From Arsenicicoccus cauae (lineage in GTDB: Bacteria; Actinomycetota; Actinomycetes; Actinomycetales; Dermatophilaceae), in NCBI RefSeq assembly GCF_009707125.1, contig NZ_WLVL01000023.1, forward strand, positions 62,001 to 126,000: DNA of 64,000 bases, written 5' to 3'. Below the pieces are notes generated by a model. It was not told the DNA's origin and did not search any database. It saw only the letters and a list, made by a program, of their open reading frames with translations. The first letter of the stretch is position 1. Each line of letters starts with the position of its first letter. The position numbers were made by a program, and so were the translations under genes. Shown piece by piece: positions 1-9,173 of the stretch.

Positions 1-2411
1 GGTTCATCTTCAAGGGCGGCTCCGGCGCCGGCCTCAACCTCTCGCGCATCCGCTCCTCCAAGGAGCTGCTGTCCTCCGGCGGCACCGCGTCCGGGCCCGT
101 CTCCTTCATGCGCGGCGCCGACGCCTCCGCCGGCACCATCAAGTCCGGCGGCGCCACCCGCCGCGCGGCCAAGATGGTCGTGCTCGACATCGACCACCCC
201 GACATCGAGGAGTTCGTCGAGACCAAGGCGCGCGAGGAGGACAAGATCCGCGCGCTGCGCGACGCCGGCTTCGACATGGACCTCGGCGGGCGCGACATCG
301 TCTCGGTGCAGTACCAGAACGCCAACAACTCCGTCCGCGTCACGGACGAGTTCATGAAGGCCGTCGAGGAGGGCACCGACTTCGGTCTGCGCGCCCGCAT
401 GACCGGCGAGGTGATCGAGCGCATCGACGCCCGCTCCTTGATGAAGAAGGTCGCCAAGGCCGCCTGGGAGTGCGCCGACCCGGGCATCCAGTACGACGAC
501 ACGATCAACGCCTGGCACACCAACCCCGAGACCGGCCGGATCACCGCGTCCAACCCCTGCTCGGAGTACATGTCGCTGGACAACTCCTCCTGCAACCTCG
601 CGTCGCTCAACCTGCTGAAGTTCCTGCGCGACGACGACACCTTCGACGCCGAGACCTTCCAGAAGGTCGCCGAGCTCGTCATCACCGCGATGGACATCTC
701 CATCTGCTTCGCGGACTTCCCGACCGAGTCCATCGGCGAGACCACCCGCGACTACCGCCAGCTCGGCATCGGCTACGCCAACCTCGGCGCCCTGCTGATG
801 GCGACGGGCCACGGCTACGACTCCGAGGGTGGCCGAGCCCTCGCTGCCGCCATCACCTCGCTGCTCACCGGCGCGTCCTACAAGCGCTCCGCCGAGCTCG
901 CCGCCGTGGTCGGGCCGTATGCCGGCTACGCCCGCAACGCCGACGCCCACAAGCGCGTCATGGCCCAGCACCGCGACGCCAACGCCGCCGTCACGACCCT
1001 GGACCAGATGGACTCCTCCATCCACGCCCTGGCCACCCAGGCGTGGGACGACGTCCTCACGCTCGGCGACAAGAACGGCTTCCGCAACGCTCAGGCGTCG
1101 GTCCTCGCCCCCACGGGCACCATCGGCTTCATGATGGACTGCGACACCACCGGCATCGAGCCGGACTTCTCGCTGGTCAAGTTCAAGAAGCTCGTCGGCG
1201 GCGGCTCCATGCAGATCGTCAACCTCACGATCCCGCGCGCCCTCAAGAAGCTCGGCTACCAGGACGAGTCGATCGAGGCGATCGTCGAGTACATCGCCGA
1301 GCACGGCCACGTCATCGACGCCCCCGGCCTCAAGACCGAGCACTACGAGGTCTTCGACTGCGCCATGGGCGCCCGCGCCATCTCCCCCATGGGTCACGTC
1401 CGGATGATGGCGGCCTGCCAGCCGTTCCTCTCCGGCGCCATCTCCAAGACCGTCAACCTCCCCGAGTCCGCCACGGTCGAGGAGATCGAGGACGTCTACC
1501 TCCAGGGTTGGAAGCTCGGCCTCAAGGCGCTCGCCGTCTACCGCGACAACTGCAAGGTCGGCCAGCCCCTCTCGGACGCCAAGAAGAAGGTCGAGGAGCG
1601 CGTCGAGGAGAAGGCCGCCGAGCTCGTCGAGTCCGGCGAGGCCAAGGTCGTCGAGAAGGTCGTCTACCGGCCCACCCGTCGTCGCCTGCCCAAGCGTCGC
1701 TCGTCCCAGACGACCTCCTTCACGGTCGGCGGCGCCGAGGGATACCTGACGGCCGGCGCCTACCCCGACGGTGGCCTGGGTGAGCTCTTCCTGAAGTTCG
1801 GCAAGCAGGGATCCACGCTGGCCGGCGTGATGGACGCCTTCTCCATCGCCATCTCGGTGGGCCTGCAGTACGGCGTCCCGCTCGAGACCTACGTCGACAA
1901 GTTCACCAACCAGCGCTTCGAGCCGGCCGGCCTCACCGACGACCCGGACGTGCGGATGTCGCAGTCGATCATGGACTACGTCTTCCGCCGCCTGGCCCTG
2001 GATTACCTGGACTTCGACACCCGCTCGATGATGGGCATCTACTCCGCCGAGGAGCGCGCCCGCCAGCTCGAGACCGGGTCCTACGAGCCGGTGGGCGACG
2101 ACAGCGAGGAGGAGTACGACGAGGAGATCCAGCAGGACGTCGCCACCTCCAAGACGCCGCAGGAGAAGGCCCGTGAGGCTGGGGAGCGCTTCGGCTCCTC
2201 CCCGCCCCGCCCGGCCGAGGTGAAGTCCGGCGCCGGCGCCGCCGACGCCCGCGAGGTCTCCCAGGAGATCCACTCCTCCGCCGATCTCATGGAGAAGCTC
2301 CAAGGCATGGCCTCCGACGCGCCGATCTGCATGACCTGCGGCACCAAGATGCGCCCCGCCGGGTCCTGCTACGTGTGCGAGGGCTGCGGCAGCACCTCCG
2401 GCTGCAGCTGA
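1..2411 (+). CDS. nrdJ: Adenosylcobalamin-dependent (class II) ribonucleoside-diphosphate reductase, 3' part
   Basis: Makes deoxyribonucleotides in the cytoplasm using coenzyme B12 instead of an iron or manganese radical cofactor. The gene runs in from the left edge; the first full codon is at base 3 and about 802 residues are present, so the N-terminal ATP-cone and substrate-site start are missing. Visible landmarks are the GGTASGPVSFMRGADASAG stretch, the N-x-C-x-E active-site motif in NPCSEYMSLDNSSCNLASL (near base 550-600), PTGTIGF near base 1110, and a C-terminal zinc/redox tail with seven cysteines (CMTCGTKM, CYVCEGCG, GCS) typical of the long NrdJ form. An acidic linker (DDSEEEYDEEIQQD) precedes the tail. 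B12-dependent NrdJ is standard in Actinobacteria; a cobalamin riboswitch, if present, would lie outside the window. Family assignment is very secure. Confidence 0.97.
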   Translation, partial: FIFKGGSGAGLNLSRIRSSKELLSSGGTASGPVSFMRGADASAGTIKSGGATRRAAKMVVLDIDHPDIEEFVETKAREEDKIRALRDAGFDMDLGGRDIVSVQYQNANNSVRVTDEFMKAVEEGTDFGLRARMTGEVIERIDARSLMKKVAKAAWECADPGIQYDDTINAWHTNPETGRITASNPCSEYMSLDNSSCNLASLNLLKFLRDDDTFDAETFQKVAELVITAMDISICFADFPTESIGETTRDYRQLGIGYANLGALLMATGHGYDSEGGRALAAAITSLLTGASYKRSAELAAVVGPYAGYARNADAHKRVMAQHRDANAAVTTLDQMDSSIHALATQAWDDVLTLGDKNGFRNAQASVLAPTGTIGFMMDCDTTGIEPDFSLVKFKKLVGGGSMQIVNLTIPRALKKLGYQDESIEAIVEYIAEHGHVIDAPGLKTEHYEVFDCAMGARAISPMGHVRMMAACQPFLSGAISKTVNLPESATVEEIEDVYLQGWKLGLKALAVYRDNCKVGQPLSDAKKKVEERVEEKAAELVESGEAKVVEKVVYRPTRRRLPKRRSSQTTSFTVGGAEGYLTAGAYPDGGLGELFLKFGKQGSTLAGVMDAFSIAISVGLQYGVPLETYVDKFTNQRFEPAGLTDDPDVRMSQSIMDYVFRRLALDYLDFDTRSMMGIYSAEERARQLETGSYEPVGDDSEEEYDEEIQQDVATSKTPQEKAREAGERFGSSPPRPAEVKSGAGAADAREVSQEIHSSADLMEKLQGMASDAPICMTCGTKMRPAGSCYVCEGCGSTSGCS

Positions 2412-2440
2412 GCCACCCCCGCGTCTGCGTGACGAGTCCG

Positions 2441-2478
2441 GTTGAGCCCCTCAGGGATTCGCCCCTGCGGGGCTCAAC
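2441..2478 (+). terminator. Intrinsic terminator after nrdJ
   Basis: A 10-bp perfect stem (GTTGAGCCCC / GGGGCTCAAC) continues, after one mismatch, into a 5-bp inner stem (CAGGG / CCCTG) around a 6-nt loop, 30 bases after the nrdJ stop. There is no clear U-tract, which is usual in high-GC actinobacteria. Confidence 0.75.
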
Positions 2479-2523
2479 CGCGTCAGCTCGGCGACCCGGG
2501 GCCGGGGCGGCCGCGGGGTCGGG

Positions 2524-3208
2524 CTACTGGTCGGCCTCTCCCAGGTCGAGCGCCAGTCGACCCCAGCGACCCGAGTGGTCAGGGGGTAGGGGATAGCCGT
2601 CAGCCGTGATCCGTGCTGCCCAGCCCTCGGGAATCCACGCGCCCTGCTCGAGCTGAGGGTGCCGCGGATGTCGGACGCGGGCCCACATCGTGAGGATCAA
2701 CTCGGCCCAGTCACTGTCCACGATCCACTGCACGGGCCCATTCGTGGAGTTGCCCGACATCCAGAGGCGCCCTGGTCCGACAAGCTGGGCTGACGTCACG
2801 GCACCCCACCCCCACGGCAACAAGCCTCGCCGAGACTGGAGGTAGAAGCCGAAGTCAGAGACGTGGACGAGCCCATCGTCCACGGGGCACCACCGCGGCA
2901 TCTGCCGCCGCACGACGGCGAGAGCGGTTGCCCACTGCGCGTCCGATCACCACCCCCGCTGTGAGGGCGGCGCCATAGCGACCGGACGCGAAGAAGAAGC
3001 CCGCGTCATGGACGTAGGTGCCGTCCCCGATGCTCATGAACTCGTGCAGGGCGAAAGGGCCGGTCGCCATCACCTTCTCCTCGGGAGAGAGCGCGCCCGG
3101 GAACGTCGTGGGGACGTGTGGCACCTCGTGAAACCGGCCGGAGTCGACCAGGTCGTTGATGCAAACCGTGCGCCAGATCGCCGCGTCGTGCTGGGACGTG
3201 TGTGGCAT
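2524..3208 (-). pseudogene. Conserved actinobacterial protein of unknown function, split by a one-base frameshift
   Basis: Two overlapping minus-strand frames read as one protein of about 228 residues: the first (from the ATG at 3208) carries EEKVMATGPFALHEF and RYGAALTAGVVIGRAVGN, the second carries PRWCPVDDGLVHVSDFGFYL, GPGRLWMSGNSTNGPVQWIV and HPRHPQLEQGAWIPEGW. These blocks fall in the order expected for one uncharacterised family whose members have a GNSTNGPVQW-type core, from memory. The joint span, 685 bases, is one base more than a multiple of three, so a single inserted base near 2895-2908 explains the break. The second half has no good ribosome site of its own. It is either a recent pseudogene or a sequencing error; the function is unknown. 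Confidence 0.6.
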
Positions 3209-3287
3209 CGCAACTCCCTCCCTGGCTGCGACTCTAGCCCTTGGTGGGGGGGGTGTGCACAGGGTGGCGACGACCAGGTAGAGGTGG

Positions 3288-3306
3288 TTAGGTATACCTA
3301 ACTAAC
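3288..3306 (+). promoter_or_regulatory. DtxR/IdeR-type iron box before the siderophore reductase
   Basis: TTAGGTATACCTAACTAAC contains the exact palindrome TTAGGTATACCTAA and resembles the 19-bp iron-box consensus of DtxR/IdeR regulators. It ends just before the ribosome site (GGAGGT, 3308-3313), so bound repressor would block expression when iron is plentiful. Confidence 0.75.
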
Positions 3307-3320
3307 TGGAGGTCATGCCC

Positions 3321-4169
3321 ATGGTTCAGTACGGCGTGCTTGAGCGCACCACCGCCGCGGCCTACGCCGCCGCCTATGCGACGACGACGGCGATGCCGCC
3401 ACGGCGCGCCTTCTATCCCCAGCTCGAGGCGCAGGTGACTGCCCTGCAGCAGCTGTCACCGGCCTTCCGCCGCGTCACGATCACCGCGGGCGGGCTCGCG
3501 GACCTCACGCTCACCGGGCCAGACGAGTACCTCGGGCTGTTCCTGCCGCAGCCCGCCGGCAACCTGCACCTGCCGGCCAACATGCTCAACCCGCGAACCG
3601 CCCTGGCCGCGATGCCCGAGCCGCTGCGGCCGGACCTGCGGTGGTACACCATCCGCGCCCACCGCCCCGAGCGCGCCGAGATCGACGTCGACATCGTGTG
3701 CACCGGTCACGACGGCCCGGGCTCGCGGTGGATCCGGTCGGTCTGCGTCGGGGACGAGGTCGGTCTGCGGATCCAGGCGGCGCCATACGGCAGTGCTCCA
3801 CCCACCGGTCACCACCTGCTGCTCGCCGACGAGACCGGCCTGCCCGGCCAGCTCGCCATCCTCGACGCGTATGCCGACGATCCCGGCCGCCGCTTCACTG
3901 CCGTGGTCGAGGTGCCGACCGAGGGCTTCCTGCACGACGAGGTCCGGGAGGCCGGTGTGCACGTCGTCTACCGCGGAGAGGGCGAGCCGGGGTCCGCGAT
4001 GCTGCCGGCGCTGCGCGCGTGCGGGATTGCCGACGTCGACTATGCCTGGGCGTGCGCCGAGGCGGCCACCGTCGCCGCGGTGCGCCGTCATCTGGTCAGG
4101 GAGCGTGACGTGCCGCGGCGCCGCGTCATGGCCAGCGGCTTCTGGAAGGTCGGTCAGGCCCGGCTCTGA
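3321..4169 (+). CDS. Siderophore-interacting protein (SIP/ViuB family FAD ferric-siderophore reductase)
   Basis: Releases iron from imported ferric-siderophores in the cytoplasm by NAD(P)H-dependent reduction. The 282-residue length is usual for the family. FAD-binding is indicated by RWYTIR (about residue 105), the nucleotide-binding fold by HHLLLADETGLPGQLAIL and YAWACAEAATVAAVRRHL, and the family C-terminus by SGFWKVGQ. A nearby upstream ATG (3315) lies only one base after the GGAGGT ribosome site, whereas the ATG at 3321 has a 7-base spacer and is preferred. The gene stands alone behind its own iron box; the matching importer, with a second iron box, lies 6 kb downstream, and the two probably serve the same siderophore. 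Confidence 0.92.
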   Translation: MVQYGVLERTTAAAYAAAYATTTAMPPRRAFYPQLEAQVTALQQLSPAFRRVTITAGGLADLTLTGPDEYLGLFLPQPAGNLHLPANMLNPRTALAAMPEPLRPDLRWYTIRAHRPERAEIDVDIVCTGHDGPGSRWIRSVCVGDEVGLRIQAAPYGSAPPTGHHLLLADETGLPGQLAILDAYADDPGRRFTAVVEVPTEGFLHDEVREAGVHVVYRGEGEPGSAMLPALRACGIADVDYAWACAEAATVAAVRRHLVRERDVPRRRVMASGFWKVGQARL

Positions 4170-4230
4170 CCGGCCCACCCCCACGCGACGAGATCTGACC
4201 AGTGGGCGGGGTTGGGGGCGCGATAGGTGA

Positions 4231-4905
4231 CCAGCCGAGAACGCTCACCTCGCCGAGGAGCGGCCCGCGGTCGAGTCCCAGCAGGTCACCGAGAAGGCCA
4301 AGCCGCTGCGCTCGGCCGCGATGATCGCCTCGATCGCCGACCCCGGCGTCCCCACCACCTCGGCGCCGCTCGGCCATGCGCTGAACGCGCTGGCGGCGCA
4401 GGACGAGCGGATCGTCGGGCTGACCGCCGACCTCGGCAAGTGCACCGACAGGCACGTCTTCGCCAAGGAGAACCCCACCCGGTCCTTCGAGATGGAGATG
4501 GCCGAGCAGGTCATGATGATGGCCGCCGCCGGTATGGCGGGGGTCGGCCTGGTGCCGTTCGCCTCGACCTACTCCGTGTTCGCGACGCGACGGGCCTGTG
4601 ACTTCATCTGCCTGGACATGGCCGAGCCCAACCTCGACGTCAACCTGGTGTGCGCGCTGCCCGGGCTCACCACCGGCTACGGCCCCTCGCACCAGGCGAC
4701 CGAGGACGTCGCCATCCTGCGCGGGATGCCGGGCCTGACCATCGTCGACCCGTGCGACGCCGTCGACATCGAGCAGGCGGTGCCCCAGCTGGCCCCGGCC
4801 CGGGCCGAGCTACACCCGGCTGCTGCGCGGGCAGGTGTCGCGGATCCTCGACCAGTACGACTACACCTTCGAGCTGGGCCGGGCGAAGGTCGTGCGCCCG
4901 GGTCC
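4231..4905 (+). pseudogene. Decayed transketolase C-terminal-subunit gene (pyrimidine-binding domain fragment)
   Basis: The reading frame begins straight after a stop at 4228-4230 with no start codon and reads VTEKAKPLRSAAMIASIADP, ALNALAAQDERIVGLTADLG, VPFASTYSVFATRRACDFI, LPGLTTGYGPSHQATEDVAI and GMPGLTIVDPCDAVDIEQA, i.e. the pyrimidine-binding half of a split transketolase. A frameshift near 4795-4808 moves the family text to another frame (YTRLLRGQVSRILDQYDYTF) and it stops after VVR near 4905, without the roughly 110-residue transketolase C-terminal domain. Several normally invariant positions look substituted (LGKCTDRHVF, FEMEMAEQ). The missing start, the frameshift and the truncation together indicate genuine decay. 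The partner subunit is not in the window. Confidence 0.85.
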
Positions 4906-5145
4906 TCGACCGACGACGAGCTGGAGTGCCTGCTCGACGCGGCGATCGCCGCCTCGACGCAGTGGGAGTCCTGGAGGCGAGCGTCTGGGGCCGGATGTGG
5001 GTCAGCTGCTCGCGAGCCGGAACGCGACATGCTGTGGACAAGACAGCCCTGCGACGGGTCAACGGCGTCTGATCCTGCCGTTTCCCCACGCCGCGACACC
5101 ACCCGTGCCTACCCTGCCCCCAAGGGACGGGCGCGAGGGGGAGCG

Positions 5146-6810
5146 ATGACGGCTCGGGCGATGCCGCAGGATCCGCAGCACGACACCGCGAGCGAGCGGG
5201 AGGTGTGGGAGCGGCTGGTCCGAGACCTGCCCGACGACGCGGTGGTCCTGTCCGGGCTGCGGCTCACGGACGACACCAAGGACCACGAGGCGGACCTCGT
5301 GCTGCTGCTGCCCGACGAAGGTGTCGTGGTGGTCGAGGTCAAGGGAGGCAGCTGCTCGCTCGACGGCCAGGGCCGGTGGTGGACGACCTCGGGTCACGGC
5401 CGTCGACGGATCCACCCCGTCGATCAGGCTCGTCAGACCCGTTACGCCATCAGGGACTTCGTCGAGCACGACCCACGGTGGCGCGACTCGTCGCGCACCC
5501 GGATCCGGTGGAGCCACACCGTGGTCATGCCCTACACGTCGATCGACGACGACTTCGCGACTCCGGACTGCCCGCGGTGGCTCATCCACGGCCGTCAGGA
5601 TCTGGGCGGCCTGGCAGATCGGTTGCGCGCCATACCTGCTCGTGACTCCGGGCACCGTGCGCCCTCGTCCGCCGAGATCGACCTGATCGTCGAGATCCTG
5701 CGCGGGAGAAGGCTCCCCGTCGAGGACGTCACCGCCGACGCGGACGAACGCGCCTCTCGCGCAGACCGGCTCACGGTCGAGCAGGCCACGCTGCTCGGCG
5801 TGACGCGGCTGCTCAGCCGGGTCGAGGTGAGCGGAGGAGCGGGCAGCGGCAAGACCGTCCTGGCGCTGGCCCAGGCCAAGGACCTGACCCGCGGACGTGA
5901 GGACCGGCCACCCCAGCGGGTCGCGCTGCTGTGCTACTCCATCGGTCTGGCCGAGTACTTCCGCCGTGAGCTGAAAGGCTTGAGCCGCAAGAAGACTCCC
6001 GCGTTCGTCGGCACCTTCGAGGAGCTCGGGCGGTCCTGGGGCGCCGAGGGCGGCACCCGCCAGGACAGCGACTTCTGGGAGCGTCGCCTGCCTGACCGTA
6101 TGGCGGAGCTGGCCGCCGCACTGCCGGACGAGGAGAGGTTCGACGCCGTCATCGTCGACGAGGCGCAGGACTTCGCAGACGGGTGGTGGCGGCCGCTGAT
6201 GAACGCCCTGCGCGACGAGGACTCCGGCGGTCTCTACGTCTACACCGACGAGAACCAGCGGGTGTTCGCCCGATTCGGGCGCCCGCCGGTGCCGCTCGTG
6301 CCGCTGGTGCTCGACCACAACCTGCGCAACACCCGCCAGATCGCCGACGTCTTCGCGCCCCTCACGCCGATGCGGATGCGGCCCATGGGCGGGGACGGGC
6401 CCGCGGTCCGGCTCGTCGCCTGCGCCGCCGACGAGGCGATCGGACGCGCCGACGACGTGGTGGAGGAGCTCCTCGACCGGGGCTGGCGCCAGCAGGACGT
6501 CGCCCTCATCACGACCGGCTCACGGCACCCGGTGCAGCTGGAGCGCTTCGACGAGGTGGACCCCCAGGCCTACTGGCGGTCGTTCTGGGAGGACGACGAC
6601 GTCTTCTACGGCCATGTCCTGGGCTGCAAGGGTCTGGAGCGTCGCGTCGTGGTGCTGTGCGTCAACGAGCACGAGCCCCGCGACCGCGCCAAGGAAAAGC
6701 TCTACGTCGGGCTGTCCCGTGCCACCGACGAGCTGGTGGTCGTCGGGGACCCCGAGGTCATCCGTCGCACGGCTGGAGACCCGGTCCTCGACCGCCTGCT
6801 CGCGCCCTGA
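5146..6810 (+). CDS. NERD-domain nuclease fused to a superfamily 1 (UvrD-like) helicase
   Basis: A 554-residue cytoplasmic protein. Residues about 15-150 form a nuclease-related domain: HEADLVLLLPDEGVVVVEVKGG has the acidic and E-x-K residues expected of the PD-(D/E)XK-like core. The rest is an SF1 helicase: Walker A GGAGSGKT (about residue 230), Walker B VIVDEAQDF (about 335), and late motifs YTDENQRVF, GCKGLE and KLYVGLSRATDELVVVGD. The ATG at 5146 follows a GAGGGGGAG ribosome site; a much longer open frame upstream belongs to the transketolase remnant. Such nuclease-helicase fusions act on DNA ends, and some relatives are anti-phage proteins, but no partner gene is present, so the role here is open. 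It sits alone between two decayed stretches, which suggests acquisition by transfer. Confidence 0.88.
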   Translation: MTARAMPQDPQHDTASEREVWERLVRDLPDDAVVLSGLRLTDDTKDHEADLVLLLPDEGVVVVEVKGGSCSLDGQGRWWTTSGHGRRRIHPVDQARQTRYAIRDFVEHDPRWRDSSRTRIRWSHTVVMPYTSIDDDFATPDCPRWLIHGRQDLGGLADRLRAIPARDSGHRAPSSAEIDLIVEILRGRRLPVEDVTADADERASRADRLTVEQATLLGVTRLLSRVEVSGGAGSGKTVLALAQAKDLTRGREDRPPQRVALLCYSIGLAEYFRRELKGLSRKKTPAFVGTFEELGRSWGAEGGTRQDSDFWERRLPDRMAELAAALPDEERFDAVIVDEAQDFADGWWRPLMNALRDEDSGGLYVYTDENQRVFARFGRPPVPLVPLVLDHNLRNTRQIADVFAPLTPMRMRPMGGDGPAVRLVACAADEAIGRADDVVEELLDRGWRQQDVALITTGSRHPVQLERFDEVDPQAYWRSFWEDDDVFYGHVLGCKGLERRVVVLCVNEHEPRDRAKEKLYVGLSRATDELVVVGDPEVIRRTAGDPVLDRLLAP

Positions 6811-7407
6811 CCTGAACGCAGGCGCTGCAGGCACTGCAAGCACCCCAGGCACCGACCACGCCGCCGGAGTCGGCAGGCGTCCGCGGAGGCGCATAGGGTC
6901 GCCGCACGGGCGACGGCCAACTGACGGCGGACCTGCTGCTCGAGCTGGACCAGTGGGCCGGGCGCAAGCACAAGGCCTATCACGGGCGCCTGCTGGAGCG
7001 GCTCGTCGACCTGCGAGAGCCCTGCCAGGGGTTGGGCCCCCCGTCGCGAGCGATCACCTCAAGGTGGCCTCGCTCCTGGTGCTCGACAAGGTGGATCGCG
7101 TTGATCCTGACCGAGTCGCGCTGCTGGAGAGGGTGATCCATGAGTCCATGGGCGAGAAGCCCATGGTGCCTGCATGATTCGGGCAGGTGGATCCGGACCT
7201 GCTCTACGACTCGGTCGGACGGCGCGAGCCCACGGGCCAGCTCAGCCTCGTGGACCTGCTGCGGGATGAGCAGGACCACGGCCACACTCGTGAGCACGCC
7301 CACACCACTGGCGTTGCGTGAGCGTGGACTCGCCGTTGCCCGTCGACCCGCGGGCCGATCCTGATGCTCCTCGGCGGGTTGCCGGCGTTCGGGCTGCTGC
7401 TGTGGCG
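6811..7407 (+). other. Decayed coding sequence, unidentified
   Basis: No intact gene fits this stretch. Protein-like plus-strand fragments appear in changing frames: LTADLLLELDQWAGRKHKAY near 6920-6980, HLKVASLLVLDKVDRVDPDR near 7055-7110, VDPDLLYDSVGRREPTGQLS near 7188-7245, and a possible terminal membrane helix GPILMLLGGLPAFGLLLWRY that ends at a stop at 7432-7434. Frame changes and stops between them suggest one or more degraded genes. None is recognised. Confidence 0.4.
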
Positions 7408-7887
7408 CTACCTGCGAAGCCCGCGCACCGCCTGAGCGTCCACGATCCGCCTGATCGTCGCGCGATAGGCCACCCAGGCGACGGCCGCCGTCACGGGGTC
7501 GAGCGCTCGCGGCAGACCTGCCACGCTGATCCGTTGCCGCCATCGCAGCTCGGTCGCAGCTCGCCCACCGGGCAGCTCCAGGGCGCACGCCGTCGCGTCG
7601 ATCGCGCCACGAACGACCTTGCCACGCTTGACGATCCGGCAGCGCCAGGGCCCGTCGCCCTCCGGCGTGGACACCGCGACGGTCTCCATGTCGTCGTCGA
7701 ACCCCCACGGCCCGACCGCAGTTCGCGCTCGGACCCGGGCGCCCGCGACGTCCAGTCGTCCACGGCGAGCGGACGACGTCACCACGGTGAGGGGGATCAC
7801 GGCCGTATGACGAGGGGCCGACCACAGGCGGCGCCATACCTCCGCCCGGTCGAGGGGCAGCCGCAGGGTGATGACGAGCTCAGCCAT
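7408..7887 (-). CDS. SRPBCC (START/polyketide-cyclase-like) family protein
   Basis: A 159-residue protein beginning MAELVITLRLPLDRAEVWRR, the usual opening beta strand and helix of ligand-binding SRPBCC proteins, and ending with an amphipathic helix (AVAWVAYRATIRRIVDAQAV) that would close the hydrophobic pocket. The start at 7887 lies 4 bases after the stop of the truncated P450 fragment upstream, so the two were probably co-transcribed, and the intact ancestor may have paired a P450 with this lipid- or aromatic-binding protein. No ligand can be predicted. The last bases overlap decayed sequence on the other strand, so the C-terminus should be treated with care. Confidence 0.6.
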   Translation of the reverse strand: MAELVITLRLPLDRAEVWRRLWSAPRHTAVIPLTVVTSSARRGRLDVAGARVRARTAVGPWGFDDDMETVAVSTPEGDGPWRCRIVKRGKVVRGAIDATACALELPGGRAATELRWRQRISVAGLPRALDPVTAAVAWVAYRATIRRIVDAQAVRGLRR

Positions 7888-7891
7888 GACG

Positions 7892-8146
7892 TCAGTGCCC
7901 CGCCAGGACGCGGATGGGCAACGGCATCGCGCCGTCCCGCTTGACCCGCGTGGTGTCGTAGAACAGGCGAACGCCCTCGTCGCCGCGGACGAGCAGGGCC
8001 CGGCCGCCCATGAGGCGCAGCGGGATCCGCGCGACGGAGCGGGGATCGACGTGGCGCAGCTCGCGCCACCACGCCTCCGAGAAGCCGTAGCCACGTCGCA
8101 GGAAGTCCAGGCTCCGGTCGGTGCGGGTCGGCTCGCTGCTGGCCAT
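7892..8146 (-). pseudogene. 5' fragment of a CYP152-like cytochrome P450 (fatty-acid peroxygenase type)
   Basis: The ATG at 8146 has a good ribosome site (GGAGGAGAG). The protein reads LDFLRRGYGFSEAWWRELRH, PLRLMGGRALLVRGDEGVRL and FYDTTRVKRDGAMPLPIRV, which matches the N-terminal region of CYP152-type peroxygenases (the FYDTSRF-like block). It stops after 84 residues, just where the FGxGxVQGLDGExH segment should follow. The I-helix, ExxR and haem-cysteine region are absent, so it cannot be an enzyme. The SRPBCC gene begins immediately downstream, implying that a deletion joined the two. Confidence 0.7.
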
Positions 8147-8389
8147 CGTGCTCTCCTCCACGGATCGGTCACTCGCTGTCCGTGGCCGCACATACCCAGG
8201 CCCAGGGCTGCGAACCGTGTCCTTGGAGTCCTGACGGGAGCGCCAAGTCCGCCCGGAGGCTGAGAACCACAGCCGGACCGGAGATCGTCATTGACGTCCA
8301 CCTGACGCTGATTATCCGCCGGCGCTCCGACCGGTTGCTGGAACCGACGAGCGGATATGGCCAGTCGGCTGCCCTGGTGTCTGTGACAC

Positions 8390-8406
8390 TGAGGTTTTCT
8401 CACCAG
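8390..8406 (+). repeat. Inverted repeat, left end of the IS
   Basis: TGAGGTTTTCTCACCAG matches the complement of the right end at 16 of 17 positions. Confidence 0.8.
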
Positions 8407-9049
8407 CGGCCTCGGGTCATGGTGGCGATGACGAGTGTGGCGGCGTAGAGCGCGCCGATGTGGGCGGGGTCGAGGGTGATTGGCGTAGGTTCCGGTACTA
8501 CTTGAGGATGGCGTTGGCGCGTTCGGCGGGCGCGCGGAGCGCGCGCTGCATCCGGGTGTAGGACGGGTTGCCGGGTTCGACCGGCGAGGTCCAGATCGGG
8601 AAGCCGGTGTGGTCGGTGAGGACCTGGATGTTTCCGCCGTGGGCGTGGTGCTTGCCCGAGTACCAGGCGTCATAGCCCTTGGTGCTGGTGGAGCGGGAGC
8701 AGCAGCGGGTGGTGTGGATGAGGGTGCCGTCCAGGCAGACGAACGGTGCGGCGGTGTCCAGCTGGTCGGCCAGGACGTCCTCAAGGGTCGGGGCGCGGTC
8801 GGCGACGACGTCGATGGCCTCGTGCAGGTATCGGTACGCGGTGGCCAGGGACAGGCCGTGGTCTGCGGCGAGGCGGTGCATACGGGTCGCCTTGATCAGC
8901 CATCGCGGGACCAGCACGGCTTGGGTCCAGCACGTCGCGGCCCGCTGCCGCGGGCGCGCGTCACGGACCCGGCGGTGGGCCCACAGCCACGTCGACACGC
9001 GACGCACGACGAATAACAGGACGGGCAGGGTGGCACGATAGGACAGCAC
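8400..9049 (-). pseudogene. IS5-type DDE transposase, internally deleted and frameshifted
   Basis: From the ATG at 9049 the protein starts MLSYRATLPVLLFVVRRVST, has a helix-turn-helix (LAADHGLSLATAYRYLHEAI) and the first catalytic region (FVCLDGTLIHTTRC, then WYSGKHHAHGGNIQVLTDHT and FPIWTSPVEPG). The text then jumps from VEPG to RALRAPAERANAILK, so the segment with the second and third acidic catalytic residues is mostly gone. A stop at 8498 is followed in another frame by the normal ending HIGALYAATLVIATMTRGRW, which terminates at 8400. The deletion and the frameshift make it inactive. Confidence 0.82.
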
Positions 9050-9173
9050 GCGGGGCTCGGTTCGGGCGAAGGGACAGAGGTGAAACCGAGCCTGGCCACC
9101 GGGCCCCGCCTTCTCTCGTCCGACACGCCGTCGCCGCAGGTCACAGACCCACAGCGTCTACAACCCGCCGAAC

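Noticed and set aside
4321-5145. Treating the transketolase-like text as an N-terminal domain of the NERD helicase
   Set aside because: The frame is merely open between them by chance. The transketolase text shifts frame before the helicase, and the helicase has its own start and ribosome site.
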